DNA of 19,925 nt, from assembly GCA_025354965.1 (NCBI GenBank), contig JANXLW010000152.1, positions 1-19,925 on the forward strand, in the 5' to 3' direction. This document shows, piece by piece, positions 6,879 through 14,220 of this stretch. The notes under the pieces are model-generated. The model was not told where the DNA came from, did no database searches, and was given only the letters and a program-made list of their open reading frames with translations. Made by a program: the position numbers and the translations under genes. This DNA is from Betaproteobacteria bacterium (GTDB lineage: Bacteria; Pseudomonadota; Gammaproteobacteria; Burkholderiales; Burkholderiaceae_C). How positions within the stretch are numbered: position 1 is the stretch's first letter; each line of letters opens with the position of its first letter.

Positions 6879-8021
6879 ATGAAACGTTTCTGGTTGTTGT
6901 TCTCGCAAACTGTCACCGTCTTGCTGGCGGCGTATTTTGTGGTGGGCACTCTTAAACCGGACTGGTTGGTGAACCGGTCTTCCCGCTCTGGCACGCTTTC
7001 ATTACTTGAGGCACCCGCCGCCAGTGCAGCTGTGGTGCCGCCTGGAAGTTTCAGACTGGCGGCACAGAAATCTTCGGCTGCGGTGGTCAGCATCAACACC
7101 AGCAAAGCGGCCAAAAATAGTCCGCACAATAGCGATCCCTGGTTCAAATTCTTTTTTGGCGAACAGGGCAACGAACCTCAAGTCGGCCTGGGCAGTGGTG
7201 TCATCGTGAGTGCTAGCGGCTACATTCTGACCAACAATCATGTAGTGGAGAGTGCCGATGAAATTGAGGTCATCCTCAACGATAGTCGCCACGCGCTGGC
7301 CAAAGTGATTGGAACCGACCCGGATTCCGACCTTGCGGTACTGAAGATTGACCTGGACCGGCTCCCAGTCATTGTGCTGGGCAATTCCGATTCCCTGCAA
7401 GTGGGCGACCAGGTGCTGGCCATTGGTAACCCCTTTGGCGTTGGGCAAACCGTCACTGGCGGCATTGTCAGTGCACTGGGGCGCAATCAGTTGGGAATCA
7501 ACACGTTTGAGAATTTCATTCAAACCGATGCTGCCATCAACCCCGGCAATTCGGGTGGTGCCCTGGTGGATACCAATGGCAATCTATTGGGCATCAATAC
7601 CGCCATTTATTCGCGCTCGGGCGGCAGCATGGGCATTGGCTTTGCCATTCCGGTGTCTACTGCAAGGCTTGTCATGGAAGGCATTTTGAAAGACGGACAA
7701 GTGACACGCGGATGGATTGGCGTGGAACCAAATGATTTATCGCCGGAACTGGCGGAAACTTTTGGCGTCAGTGTCAAAAGTGGTGTGATCATTACTGGTG
7801 TGCTACAAAATGGACCAGCAGCACAGGCAGGTATCCGGCCCGGAGATGTTGTTACCAGTGTGGCGAACAAGCCGGTGCGCAATGTGTCGGAATTGCTGAC
7901 CGGTGTGGCCTCCCTGAAACCCGGTACGGCATCGAAATTCAGTCTCCTGCGTCGGGATCAGCGAATTGAGCTCGACGTGACACCCGGTGTACGACCCAAA
8001 CCTCGAAAGCAGGCTCAATAA
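6879..8021 (+). CDS. DegS/HtrA-type periplasmic serine protease with one PDZ domain
   Basis: A 380-residue S1C-family protease. An N-terminal membrane segment (about 5-24) anchors it in the inner membrane with the protease domain in the periplasm. The catalytic triad is H121 (LTNNHVVE), D151 (PDSDLAVLK) and S225 (NPGNSGGALVD). A single PDZ domain spans roughly 275-370 (GVIITGVLQNGPAAQAGI, PGDVV). One anchor plus one PDZ is the DegS/AlgW layout; DegP and MucD types have a cleaved signal and two PDZ domains. The role in sigma-E signalling known for DegS is only inferred here, since no rseA or rpoE is in the window. It is convergent with tatC, with ends overlapping by seven bases. Confidence 0.93.
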   Translation: MKRFWLLFSQTVTVLLAAYFVVGTLKPDWLVNRSSRSGTLSLLEAPAASAAVVPPGSFRLAAQKSSAAVVSINTSKAAKNSPHNSDPWFKFFFGEQGNEPQVGLGSGVIVSASGYILTNNHVVESADEIEVILNDSRHALAKVIGTDPDSDLAVLKIDLDRLPVIVLGNSDSLQVGDQVLAIGNPFGVGQTVTGGIVSALGRNQLGINTFENFIQTDAAINPGNSGGALVDTNGNLLGINTAIYSRSGGSMGIGFAIPVSTARLVMEGILKDGQVTRGWIGVEPNDLSPELAETFGVSVKSGVIITGVLQNGPAAQAGIRPGDVVTSVANKPVRNVSELLTGVASLKPGTASKFSLLRRDQRIELDVTPGVRPKPRKQAQ

Positions 8022-8806
8022 GTTTTTGCAGCGTCAGATTCTTCCGGCGCCTGCGTGTGCTTGATAAACAACTGAGCCGCCAGAATGCCCAGCTCGTAGA
8101 GTAGGTACATCGGTATCAGCAAGGCAATCATGGACACCGGATCGGGCGGCGTCACAAGCCCGGCGACCGCTGCGGCACCAACTACAAAGTAAGTGCGATA
8201 GGACTTGAGCTGCACAATCGTCACGACCCCCAGACGGGCCAGGATGACGACCACTATAGGCACCTCAAAGGCGACGCCAAAAGCAATGAACATGGTAATG
8301 ACAAAGTCAAGATAGGCCTCAATGTCGGGACTGACGGCTACTGAAAGCGGCGCCATTTTCTGGATCGCCGGAAAGGCCTGCCCGAACACAAAGAAGTAGC
8401 AAAATGCCGCACCCAGGTAAAACAGGATGGTGCTGGCCGCCACCAACGGCAGTACCAGCTTTTTCTCATGCTTGTAAAGACCCGGCGCCACAAAAGCCCA
8501 GATTTGATAAAGAATCCAGGGCAAGGCCAAACCAATGGCCGCCAGTACCGACACCTTGATCGGCACCAGAAACGGTGAAACCACGCCCACTGCAATCATG
8601 CGCGAGCCTTCCGGCAGCGTCTTCACCAGTGGCATGGCCAGCAAATCGTAGAGTTTGGACGGACCCGGGTAAAACAGCAAAACCACCAGTACGGCGGCAA
8701 CACCATAGAGCGAACGCAACAACCGGTCGCGCAACTCGAACAGGTGCTGAACGAAAGGCTGCTCAGTGCCGGCCAGTTCGTCTTGTTTGTTGACGGGATC
8801 GGTCAT
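8015..8806 (-). CDS. tatC: Sec-independent protein translocase subunit TatC
   Basis: A 263-residue polytopic inner-membrane protein, the receptor for twin-arginine signal peptides. The cytoplasmic N-terminus carries the conserved QHLFELRDRLLRSL segment just before the first membrane helix. About six hydrophobic helices follow, with the family segment FGVAFEVPIVVVILARLGVV near the middle and PPDPVSMIALLIPMYLLYELG in the C-terminal third. The start ATG 8806 overlaps the tatB stop by one base (TGATG). It is last in tatABC and in the long minus-strand block, and converges on the protease gene. Confidence 0.97.
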   Translation of the reverse strand: MTDPVNKQDELAGTEQPFVQHLFELRDRLLRSLYGVAAVLVVLLFYPGPSKLYDLLAMPLVKTLPEGSRMIAVGVVSPFLVPIKVSVLAAIGLALPWILYQIWAFVAPGLYKHEKKLVLPLVAASTILFYLGAAFCYFFVFGQAFPAIQKMAPLSVAVSPDIEAYLDFVITMFIAFGVAFEVPIVVVILARLGVVTIVQLKSYRTYFVVGAAAVAGLVTPPDPVSMIALLIPMYLLYELGILAAQLFIKHTQAPEESDAAKTY

Positions 8807-9270
8807 CAGCTAACTTTAGGGGGTCGGAATCGGGCCACCCGAGCAGCACCCGACAAGGCTCTGGTACGCGTTCCGGTGCGGGCTTTGTACCAGTTTGGGG
8901 TGGCGCCCTGCTTCAGACGCCACTTCTTTTTGGGGTGTTGGTAGGGTGGAAAGTTTGGATATGTATCACCAGCTTGATGGGTCGAGGCCAGCGCCGCAGT
9001 ATCAGTCCAACTTTTCTCAAAATCACTGGCACTGGTCTGGATTGAAGTCTCGACGTCACGCGCTGCGCTTTCCACCGTTTCCTTCATTTTCTTGAGCTCG
9101 TCAAGCTCCATGGATCGGTTGACTTCGTCTTTAACATCGGCCACATAGCGGCGCGCCCGTCCCAACAGCGTGCCCACCGTCTTGGCCAGACCAGGTAACT
9201 TTTCAGGGCCAATCACCAACAATGCTATCGCGCCAATGATGGCCAGCTTGGTGACTCCAATATCAATCAC
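8806..9270 (-). CDS. tatB: Sec-independent protein translocase subunit TatB
   Basis: A 154-residue single-span membrane protein that works with TatC in Tat signal recognition. It starts with GTG at 9270 (MIDIGVTKLAIIGAIALLVI), giving the short N-terminal helix followed by the family motif GPEKLPGLAKTVG. An amphipathic helix (RRYVADVKDEVNRSMELDELKKMKETVESAARDVE, given here by its extent, about 40-75) and a variable tail follow. The tail ends in a basic, low-complexity stretch (residues about 130-154). The ribosome binding site is weak. It lies between tatA (33 bases upstream) and tatC (one-base overlap). Confidence 0.95.
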   Translation of the reverse strand: MIDIGVTKLAIIGAIALLVIGPEKLPGLAKTVGTLLGRARRYVADVKDEVNRSMELDELKKMKETVESAARDVETSIQTSASDFEKSWTDTAALASTHQAGDTYPNFPPYQHPKKKWRLKQGATPNWYKARTGTRTRALSGAARVARFRPPKVS

Positions 9271-9303
9271 TTACAGCGGTCTCGTCGATTCGAACCTTTG
9301 CAG

Positions 9304-9546
9304 TCAGGCTTTGGTCTTGGCTTCAACATCAATCGCTTCTTTGCTGGCCAGTGGCGCCGCGCTCACCTGTTGAACGGGAGCCGTCGCCGGTGTGTCAGCC
9401 GCCTTGTCGGCACTGTCTTTCATGCCATCCTTGAAGCCTTTGACAGCGCCGCCCAGGTCCGAACCGATGTTGCGAAGCTTCTTGGTGCCAAATATCACCA
9501 CAATGATGACCAAAAAAATAATCAGATGCGTTGTCGAAAGTCCCAT
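9304..9546 (-). CDS. tatA: Sec-independent protein translocase subunit TatA
   Basis: An 80-residue pore-forming component of the Tat translocase. One N-terminal membrane helix (HLIIFLVIIVVIFG, about 7-20) leads to the FGTKKLRNIGSDLG hinge, where the Phe-Gly and following basic residues are family hallmarks. An amphipathic helix (GGAVKGFKDGMKD) and a flexible Ala/Thr/Lys tail follow. Start ATG 9546 has TAGGAG upstream. First of tatABC and 40 bases downstream of the HIT gene on the same strand, so probably part of the long transcript. Confidence 0.96.
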   Translation of the reverse strand: MGLSTTHLIIFLVIIVVIFGTKKLRNIGSDLGGAVKGFKDGMKDSADKAADTPATAPVQQVSAAPLASKEAIDVEAKTKA

Positions 9547-9586
9547 GCGTATCTCCTAGCGAATTAAGGCAATTTTAGTCGGCAAA

Positions 9587-9961
9587 TCAACCGCGGAGCC
9601 AGGGTCTCGGACCCCCCATCACGTGAATGTGCATATGCTGCACCTCTTGTCGGCCCTCAGCCCCGGTGTTGCACAGAATACGAAACCCCCCTTGTGGGTA
9701 AGGGTTGCACCCCTGCTGCAAAGCCAATTGGGGCGCCAGCACCATCATGCGCCCCAGCAGCCCCGCGTGCTCGGGACCGACGTGTGCCAGCGAAGGAATG
9801 TGCATCTTGGGAATCATCAGGAAATGCACGGGTGCCCAGGGATTGACGTCGTGAAAGACATAAAGTTCCTCGTCCTGATAAACCACACGAGAGGGGATTT
9901 GGCCGGCAACTATTTTGCAAAACAGACAATCAGGGTCGCTTTGAACCATTTCCCCTTTCAT
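9587..9961 (-). CDS. HIT (histidine triad) family nucleotide-binding protein
   Basis: A 124-residue protein of the HINT-like branch of the HIT superfamily, which hydrolyses or transfers nucleoside monophosphate groups. The triad is H109-M-H111-I-H113 (QHMHIHVMGG). C12-x-x-C15 near the N-terminus (DCLFCKIVAGQIPS) suggests the structural zinc found in some members. Start choice: the frame is open to 10081, but ATG 9961 has GGAG eight bases upstream and overlaps the preceding stop as ATGA; the next ATG (9949) has a purine run too close to it. The natural substrate is not predictable from sequence. Confidence 0.93.
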   Translation of the reverse strand: MKGEMVQSDPDCLFCKIVAGQIPSRVVYQDEELYVFHDVNPWAPVHFLMIPKMHIPSLAHVGPEHAGLLGRMMVLAPQLALQQGCNPYPQGGFRILCNTGAEGRQEVQHMHIHVMGGPRPWLRG

Positions 9962-10371
9962 GCCGCAAACTCCATGGCAAGCCCCTTGTTCATGCGGACC
10001 ATGCCGCTTACGATGCGGTAGAAAAACCAAACAGAAATGATGCACCAGGCAATCCAGCCCGGAAAAATAAACAGAAACCACAAGGGCAGCGTGACTGCAT
10101 AAAGTAACGCAGCGATGATGACCGTACGGATGCGCCAGCGAAAATGCGAAGCATGCCAGGTGCCCTCGGCATCCGGTCGTTTCACCATGTCAATGATCAG
10201 TGCAGCAATCAGCAGCACCGGGCCAAACTGTCCGCCTGGTATCAGGGCGCCAATAGCCACGATCAAATGCAAAATATAGCTGACAGTGCCCACCGTATTG
10301 AGCGATTGAAGCTTTTGCAAATTAACCGAGTCGATGCCACCGCTTGCCGGGTCTGAATAATCCTGAGTCAC
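9958..10371 (-). CDS. DUF4870-like small membrane protein
   Basis: A 137-residue protein with about three to four hydrophobic segments: SYILHLIVAIGALIPGG, FGPVLLIAALIIDMV, TVIIAALLYAVTLPLWFLFI and WIAWCIISVWFFYRIVSGM. The middle has a charged loop (KRPDAEGTWHASHFRWRIRT) of the kind seen in DUF4870 proteins. Function is unknown. It overlaps hisE upstream and the HIT gene downstream by four bases each (ATGA at both ends), so its translation is tied to the histidine operon. I recall the same neighbourhood in related Burkholderiales but cannot check it here. The family name comes from layout and sequence character, not a search. Confidence 0.8.
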   Translation of the reverse strand: MTQDYSDPASGGIDSVNLQKLQSLNTVGTVSYILHLIVAIGALIPGGQFGPVLLIAALIIDMVKRPDAEGTWHASHFRWRIRTVIIAALLYAVTLPLWFLFIFPGWIAWCIISVWFFYRIVSGMVRMNKGLAMEFAA

Positions 10372-10748
10372 TTGCTCTCTCCTTCGCGTGCCAGCGCTTT
10401 GCGCAAGGCTTTCTCTTCGAGGCCACTGGTGCCAACGCGGCGATCCAGTTCGGCCACCACATCAGCCGGTGTCAACCCATAGTGCGCCAGCGCAATCATG
10501 CAATGAAACCACAGATCCGCCACTTCGTTGACAATTTTCGACTTGTCACCACCAAAGTCGGCGTCTTTCGCCGCCATCACCACTTCGGTGGCCTCTTCGC
10601 CGATCTTTTTCAGGAACGCATCCGGCCCTTTGTGCAGCAGACGGGCCACGTAACTGGCGTCCGGATCACCACCGTTTTGAGGTAAGCGGCTTTCAATCAC
10701 TCTTGCCAAAGTGGCTAGTGAATCTGGGGTGGAAACGTTGGGCGGCAT
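10368..10748 (-). CDS. hisE: Phosphoribosyl-ATP pyrophosphatase
   Basis: A 126-residue MazG-like enzyme for the second step of histidine synthesis, hydrolysing PR-ATP to PR-AMP and pyrophosphate. The metal-binding motif KKIGEEATEVVMAAKD is followed by the second acidic motif NEVADLWFHCMIALAHYGL, both typical of HisE. It is encoded separately from hisI, unlike the fused HisIE of enterobacteria. It lies five bases after hisI and overlaps the next membrane-protein gene by four bases. Confidence 0.96.
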   Translation of the reverse strand: MPPNVSTPDSLATLARVIESRLPQNGGDPDASYVARLLHKGPDAFLKKIGEEATEVVMAAKDADFGGDKSKIVNEVADLWFHCMIALAHYGLTPADVVAELDRRVGTSGLEEKALRKALAREGESK

Positions 10749-10753
10749 GGCTC

Positions 10754-11143
10754 TTATTTATAGATGGTTTGTGGGTCTTTCAAGACCGGTTCGGTTACTT
10801 TCCAGTTGCCGTTTTCCAGCAGACTAAAAAAACAGCTATGGCGCCCGGTGTGACAGGCAATGCCGGGAGTATGCCCAAGCTGCGTGACCTCGAGCAAAAT
10901 AACGTCCTGGTCGCAGTCCAGGCGAATTTCATGCACGGTCTGGACATGACCCGACTCCTCGCCCTTGAACCACAACTTGCCACGCGAGCGGCTGAAGTAC
11001 ACCGCGCGCCCCAGCTCTGCCGTTTTGCGCAACGCTTCACGATTCATCCAGGCCAACATCAACACGTCGCCCGAGGTGGCTTCTTGCGCTATTACCGGCA
11101 CCAACCCCTGGGCATCCCATTTGATGTCGTCCAGCCAGTTCAT
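10754..11143 (-). CDS. hisI: Phosphoribosyl-AMP cyclohydrolase
   Basis: A 129-residue metalloenzyme that opens the adenine ring of PR-AMP to give ProFAR, the third step of histidine synthesis. Visible motifs are MLAWMNREAL, YFSRSRGKLWFKGEESGH, the acidic metal site RLDCDQDVILL and the cysteines of ACHTGRHSCFF that with the DCD cysteine form the zinc site. It is the monofunctional HisI form. Its ATG overlaps the hisF stop (ATGA), so the two are translationally coupled. Confidence 0.96.
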   Translation of the reverse strand: MNWLDDIKWDAQGLVPVIAQEATSGDVLMLAWMNREALRKTAELGRAVYFSRSRGKLWFKGEESGHVQTVHEIRLDCDQDVILLEVTQLGHTPGIACHTGRHSCFFSLLENGNWKVTEPVLKDPQTIYK

Positions 11144-11946
11144 GGGGTGATTCGCACCGGAATGCCGCGCTCCGCCATTCTCATTTTGGCCTGAGCGACA
11201 GTGAATTCGCCATAGTGAAAAATGCTGGCGGCCAGCACAGCATCAGCGCCTCCAAGTTGAATACCGTCGGCCAGATGGTCCAGAGTGCCGACACCGCCAG
11301 AAGCGATCACCGGCACGTTCACAGCGTCGCTGACGGCACGAGTAAGCGCGAGATCGAAGCCGGCTTTGGTGCCATCACGGTCCATGCTGGTGAGCAAAAT
11401 CTCGCCAGCTCCGCACTCCGCCATCTGGCACGCCCACGACACTGCGTCCAGCGCGGTGTTGTTGCGCCCGCCGTGGCTGTAAACGTCCCAACCCGGACCG
11501 ATCGCCAGACCGTCGGTCGCGAGGCGCCTGGCGTCCATATCGGTACGCCGTTTGGCATCAATCGCCACCACGATGCACTGGGCGCCGTACTTGGCCGATG
11601 CATCCCTGATGACTTGCGGGTTGGCAATGGCCACCGAGTTGAAACTGGTCTTGTCGGCGCCAGCGTTGAGCAGCCGGCGAACATCATCGACGGTGCGCAC
11701 CCCACCACCCACTGTCAACGGAATAAATACCTGGGACGCAACCGCCTCGATGATGTGCAGAATCAGGTCGCGCCCGTCGCTGGTGGCGGTTATGTCAAGG
11801 AATGTCAGCTCGTCAGCGCCCTGCTCGTTATAGCGGGCCGCAATCTCCACCGGGTCACCGGCGTCGCGAAGTTCCACAAAATTGACGCCTTTGACGACAC
11901 GCCCTCCGGTAACGTCCAGGCAGGGGATGATGCGTTTCGCTAACAC
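11140..11946 (-). CDS. hisF: Imidazole glycerol phosphate synthase, cyclase subunit
   Basis: A 268-residue (beta/alpha)8 barrel that uses ammonia from HisH to turn PRFAR into imidazole glycerol phosphate and AICAR. Catalytic D11 (IIPCLDV) and D130 (VVAIDAKRR) fall at the canonical numbers when translation starts at GTG 11946, the main reason for this start. The frame is open upstream to a TTG at 11997, but that part lies inside the repeat-like intergenic element. LTVGGGVRT and VIASGGVGTL are phosphate-binding loops. After AKRR there are about ten extra residues (DMDARRLATDGLA) compared with forms I recall. The ribosome binding site is poor; GAGG lies too close. Confidence 0.93.
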   Translation of the reverse strand: MLAKRIIPCLDVTGGRVVKGVNFVELRDAGDPVEIAARYNEQGADELTFLDITATSDGRDLILHIIEAVASQVFIPLTVGGGVRTVDDVRRLLNAGADKTSFNSVAIANPQVIRDASAKYGAQCIVVAIDAKRRTDMDARRLATDGLAIGPGWDVYSHGGRNNTALDAVSWACQMAECGAGEILLTSMDRDGTKAGFDLALTRAVSDAVNVPVIASGGVGTLDHLADGIQLGGADAVLAASIFHYGEFTVAQAKMRMAERGIPVRITP

Positions 11947-11961
11947 CTCAGCCAGCCCAAT

Positions 11962-12058
11962 GTAAGGGCCAGACAATTTTTCGCCGGGCCGCCCCAAGAA
12001 AAATCAGACCCCTTGGAGGGCAGCGATGTACACGAAGTGACGAGCGTGGGGGCCATAT
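11962..12058 (-). repeat. Probable dispersed intergenic repeat between hisA and hisF
   Basis: The 115-base hisA-hisF gap is the longest inside the his block, where most neighbours touch. On the minus strand it reads GCCCCCACGCTCGTCACTTC, then a short CCCT-CCA-AGGG hairpin, then CTTGGGGCGGCCCGGCG. Small nested palindromes (CACTTCGTG) are present. From memory this combination resembles short intergenic elements scattered through Comamonadaceae genomes. There is no second copy in this window, so its repeat nature is recognised, not shown. The exact limits are approximate. Confidence 0.5.
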
Positions 12059-12061
12059 TTT

Positions 12062-12802
12062 TTAGCCGTTCAGCTCATCCGCCAGTTCTTGCGCAGCCGC
12101 AAAATCCAGGCCGCCTGAATAAATGGCACGCCCGCAAATGACACCTTCTATGCCTTCGTCTTCCACCGCACACAAGGCCTCTATATCCGCCATGGTGGAA
12201 AGGCCGCCGGAGGCGATCACGGGAATGGTCAGGGCTTGCGCCAGCTTGACCGTAGCTTCCACATTGATGCCGCTCAGCATGCCATCGCGACCGATGTCGG
12301 TATAGATGATGGATTCCACACCAAAATCCTCAAACTTTTTGCCAAGATCAATGACGTCGTGGCGCGTGAGTTTGCTCCAGCCGTCGGTAGCCACTTTGCC
12401 TTCCCTGGCATCCAGTCCGACGATGATGTGGCCGCCAAAGGCAGTGCAGGCATCCTGCAGAAAACCAGGGTTCCTGATGGCAGCCGTGCCAATGATGACG
12501 TACCGCAGACCGGCGTCCAGGTAACGCTCAATCGTGTCCAGATCGCGAATGCCACCTCCTAGCTGTACATCCACTTCGCTACCCACTTCCCGCAGGATTT
12601 TGCGAATCGCCATCTCATTTTTCGGATGCCCGGCAAAAGCACCATTCAAATCCACCAGGTGCAGACGCCGCGCACCTTTGTCAACCCAACTGCGTGCCAT
12701 TTCAACTGGATCCCGTCCAAAAGTGGTGGCTTGGTCCATATCGCCTTGTTTGAGGCGAACGCAGTGGCCGTCTTTAAGGTCAATTGCAGGAATTAAAAGC
12801 AT
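12062..12802 (-). CDS. hisA: ProFAR isomerase
   Basis: A 246-residue (beta/alpha)8 barrel that isomerises ProFAR to PRFAR, the fourth step of histidine synthesis. D8 in IPAIDLKDG and D131 in VGLDAREGKV are the catalytic acid-base pair. QLGGGIRDLDT and VIASGGLSTMADI are the two phosphate-binding loops, and YTDIGRDGMLSG is a family segment. Length is normal. It lies between hisH (76 bases upstream) and hisF (behind the repeat-like element), and has only a weak ribosome binding site (GAAG). Confidence 0.97.
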   Translation of the reverse strand: MLLIPAIDLKDGHCVRLKQGDMDQATTFGRDPVEMARSWVDKGARRLHLVDLNGAFAGHPKNEMAIRKILREVGSEVDVQLGGGIRDLDTIERYLDAGLRYVIIGTAAIRNPGFLQDACTAFGGHIIVGLDAREGKVATDGWSKLTRHDVIDLGKKFEDFGVESIIYTDIGRDGMLSGINVEATVKLAQALTIPVIASGGLSTMADIEALCAVEDEGIEGVICGRAIYSGGLDFAAAQELADELNG

Positions 12803-12878
12803 GATGCTTCAGAAGTGATGGAAAGGGAAAAAACAGGGCTTCGGCGGGCTCGGTCCGAACAGTGTGAAAAGTAAGCTT

Positions 12879-13562
12879 TCAAGGTTTCCAATGAAGGAAA
12901 TTTCGGTATAGAGACAAGCCGTGGTCGGCACTTTTTTCAGGATGAAATTGAGTTGCGAAAATATTATCGCGCGCAATGGCTGAACTGAAGCGGCTGCCAT
13001 AGTCTGTCTCGCCAACGCTGTGGCGCGCATCAGACGGTTGGGCGTAAAAACTGTGGACAAAGTAGAAGTAGCTGCCGTCGGGCACCTCCCCCCACACTGG
13101 ATGCGGTGCGCCGCCATGATTGTTGCGATAGACCTGGTTCCATCCCATTTGCGGCACTTTATAACGACTGCCGTCAGGCTGCAACTGGCCCGTCAGGTCA
13201 AACTTGAGCACTTCACCGTGAATTAATCCGAGACCTGGGGTACCCGCATCCGGCGGACCCTCAGCGCTGCTGTCCAGCAACATTTGCATGCCTACGCAAA
13301 CACCAAACAAGGGCTTGCTGGTAGCCGCTTCGAGCACTGATGCCTGCAATCCGGATTCACGCAATTCGCGCATGCAGTCCGGCATGGCACCCTGCCCCGG
13401 CAGAACTACTCTCTCACAGGCACGCACTTCGTCGGGGTTGGCGGTAATCACCACCCGGTAGCCGGCACCAAGCGCAGCGACTTGAACTGCCTGCGATACC
13501 GAGCGCAGGTTACCCATGCCATAGTCAACTACAGCGACCGTCTTGTTGCGCACAAAATTCAT
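12879..13562 (-). CDS. hisH: Imidazole glycerol phosphate synthase, glutamine amidotransferase subunit
   Basis: A 227-residue class-I glutaminase that supplies ammonia to HisF. The triad is C89 (FGVCVGMQMLL), H207 and E209 (ATQFHPEKS). Near the start is VAVVDYGMGNLRSV, and an oxyanion-strand region RVVLPGQGAMPDCM is present. Length is slightly above the roughly 200 residues usual in enterobacteria, through loops near 100-150. It is 50 bases from hisB and 76 from hisA, with no terminator that I could recognise in either gap. Confidence 0.97.
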   Translation of the reverse strand: MNFVRNKTVAVVDYGMGNLRSVSQAVQVAALGAGYRVVITANPDEVRACERVVLPGQGAMPDCMRELRESGLQASVLEAATSKPLFGVCVGMQMLLDSSAEGPPDAGTPGLGLIHGEVLKFDLTGQLQPDGSRYKVPQMGWNQVYRNNHGGAPHPVWGEVPDGSYFYFVHSFYAQPSDARHSVGETDYGSRFSSAIARDNIFATQFHPEKSADHGLSLYRNFLHWKP

Positions 13563-13612
13563 GAATGGCTACGCAACCATAACAAGGGCTGGAGGCATAT
13601 TGAAGTTAAAAA

Positions 13613-14203
13613 TTAGAGAGATCCCTTGGTCGACGGGATGACACCCGGCGCCCGCGGATCGATTTCCAACGCGGCCCGCAGCGCACGCGCGAATGCCTTG
13701 AATACGGTTTCGGCCTGGTGATGCGCGTTCTCGCCACGCAGGCAGTCGATGTGCAACGTAACAAAAGCATGATTCACAAAGCCCTGGAAAAACTCGTGCG
13801 CCAACTGGCTGTCGAAAGTGCCAATCATGCCACTCCTGAATGGCACGTTCATGACCAATCCGGGGCGTCCGGAAAAATCTATAACCACCCGTGATAGTGC
13901 CTCGTCGAGCGGTACATAAGCGTGACCGTAACGGCGAATCCCCCTCTTGTCGCCGACCGCTTGATGGACCGCCTGACCCAACGCGATGCCAACGTCTTCC
14001 ACTGTGTGATGACCGTCAATGTGCAAATCGCCGTCTGCCTGAATCACCATGTCGATCATGCCATGGCGTGCAATCTGGTCCAGCATATGATCAAAAAAAC
14101 CGATCCCGGTGTGCAGGTTGGCCTGACCAGAGCCATCCAGATTGACTTTGACCGTGATTTTGGTCTCCGCGGTGTTTCGGGAAACTTCTGCAATGCGATT
14201 CAT
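13613..14203 (-). CDS. hisB: Imidazoleglycerol-phosphate dehydratase (monofunctional)
   Basis: A 196-residue enzyme that dehydrates imidazole glycerol phosphate to imidazole acetol phosphate. Manganese-binding histidine motifs are present: GFFDHMLDQIARHG, DGHHTVEDVGI, SQLAHEFFQGF and ENAHHQAETVFKAF. No histidinol-phosphate phosphatase domain is attached, unlike bifunctional HisB of E. coli. The frame is open to 14293, but ATG 14203 (MNRIAEVSRNTAETKI) gives the normal family start, lies 17 bases after the hisC stop and has GGTGG about ten bases upstream. Confidence 0.95.
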   Translation of the reverse strand: MNRIAEVSRNTAETKITVKVNLDGSGQANLHTGIGFFDHMLDQIARHGMIDMVIQADGDLHIDGHHTVEDVGIALGQAVHQAVGDKRGIRRYGHAYVPLDEALSRVVIDFSGRPGLVMNVPFRSGMIGTFDSQLAHEFFQGFVNHAFVTLHIDCLRGENAHHQAETVFKAFARALRAALEIDPRAPGVIPSTKGSL

Positions 14204-14220
14204 AGTGTCATTTTCCACCG

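Noticed and set aside
8900..8928. Plus-strand hairpin GTGGCG/CGCCAC followed by TTCTTTTT inside tatB
   Set aside because: It has the form of a terminator but lies inside a coding region, 880 bases beyond the only plus-strand gene that could use it; probably chance.
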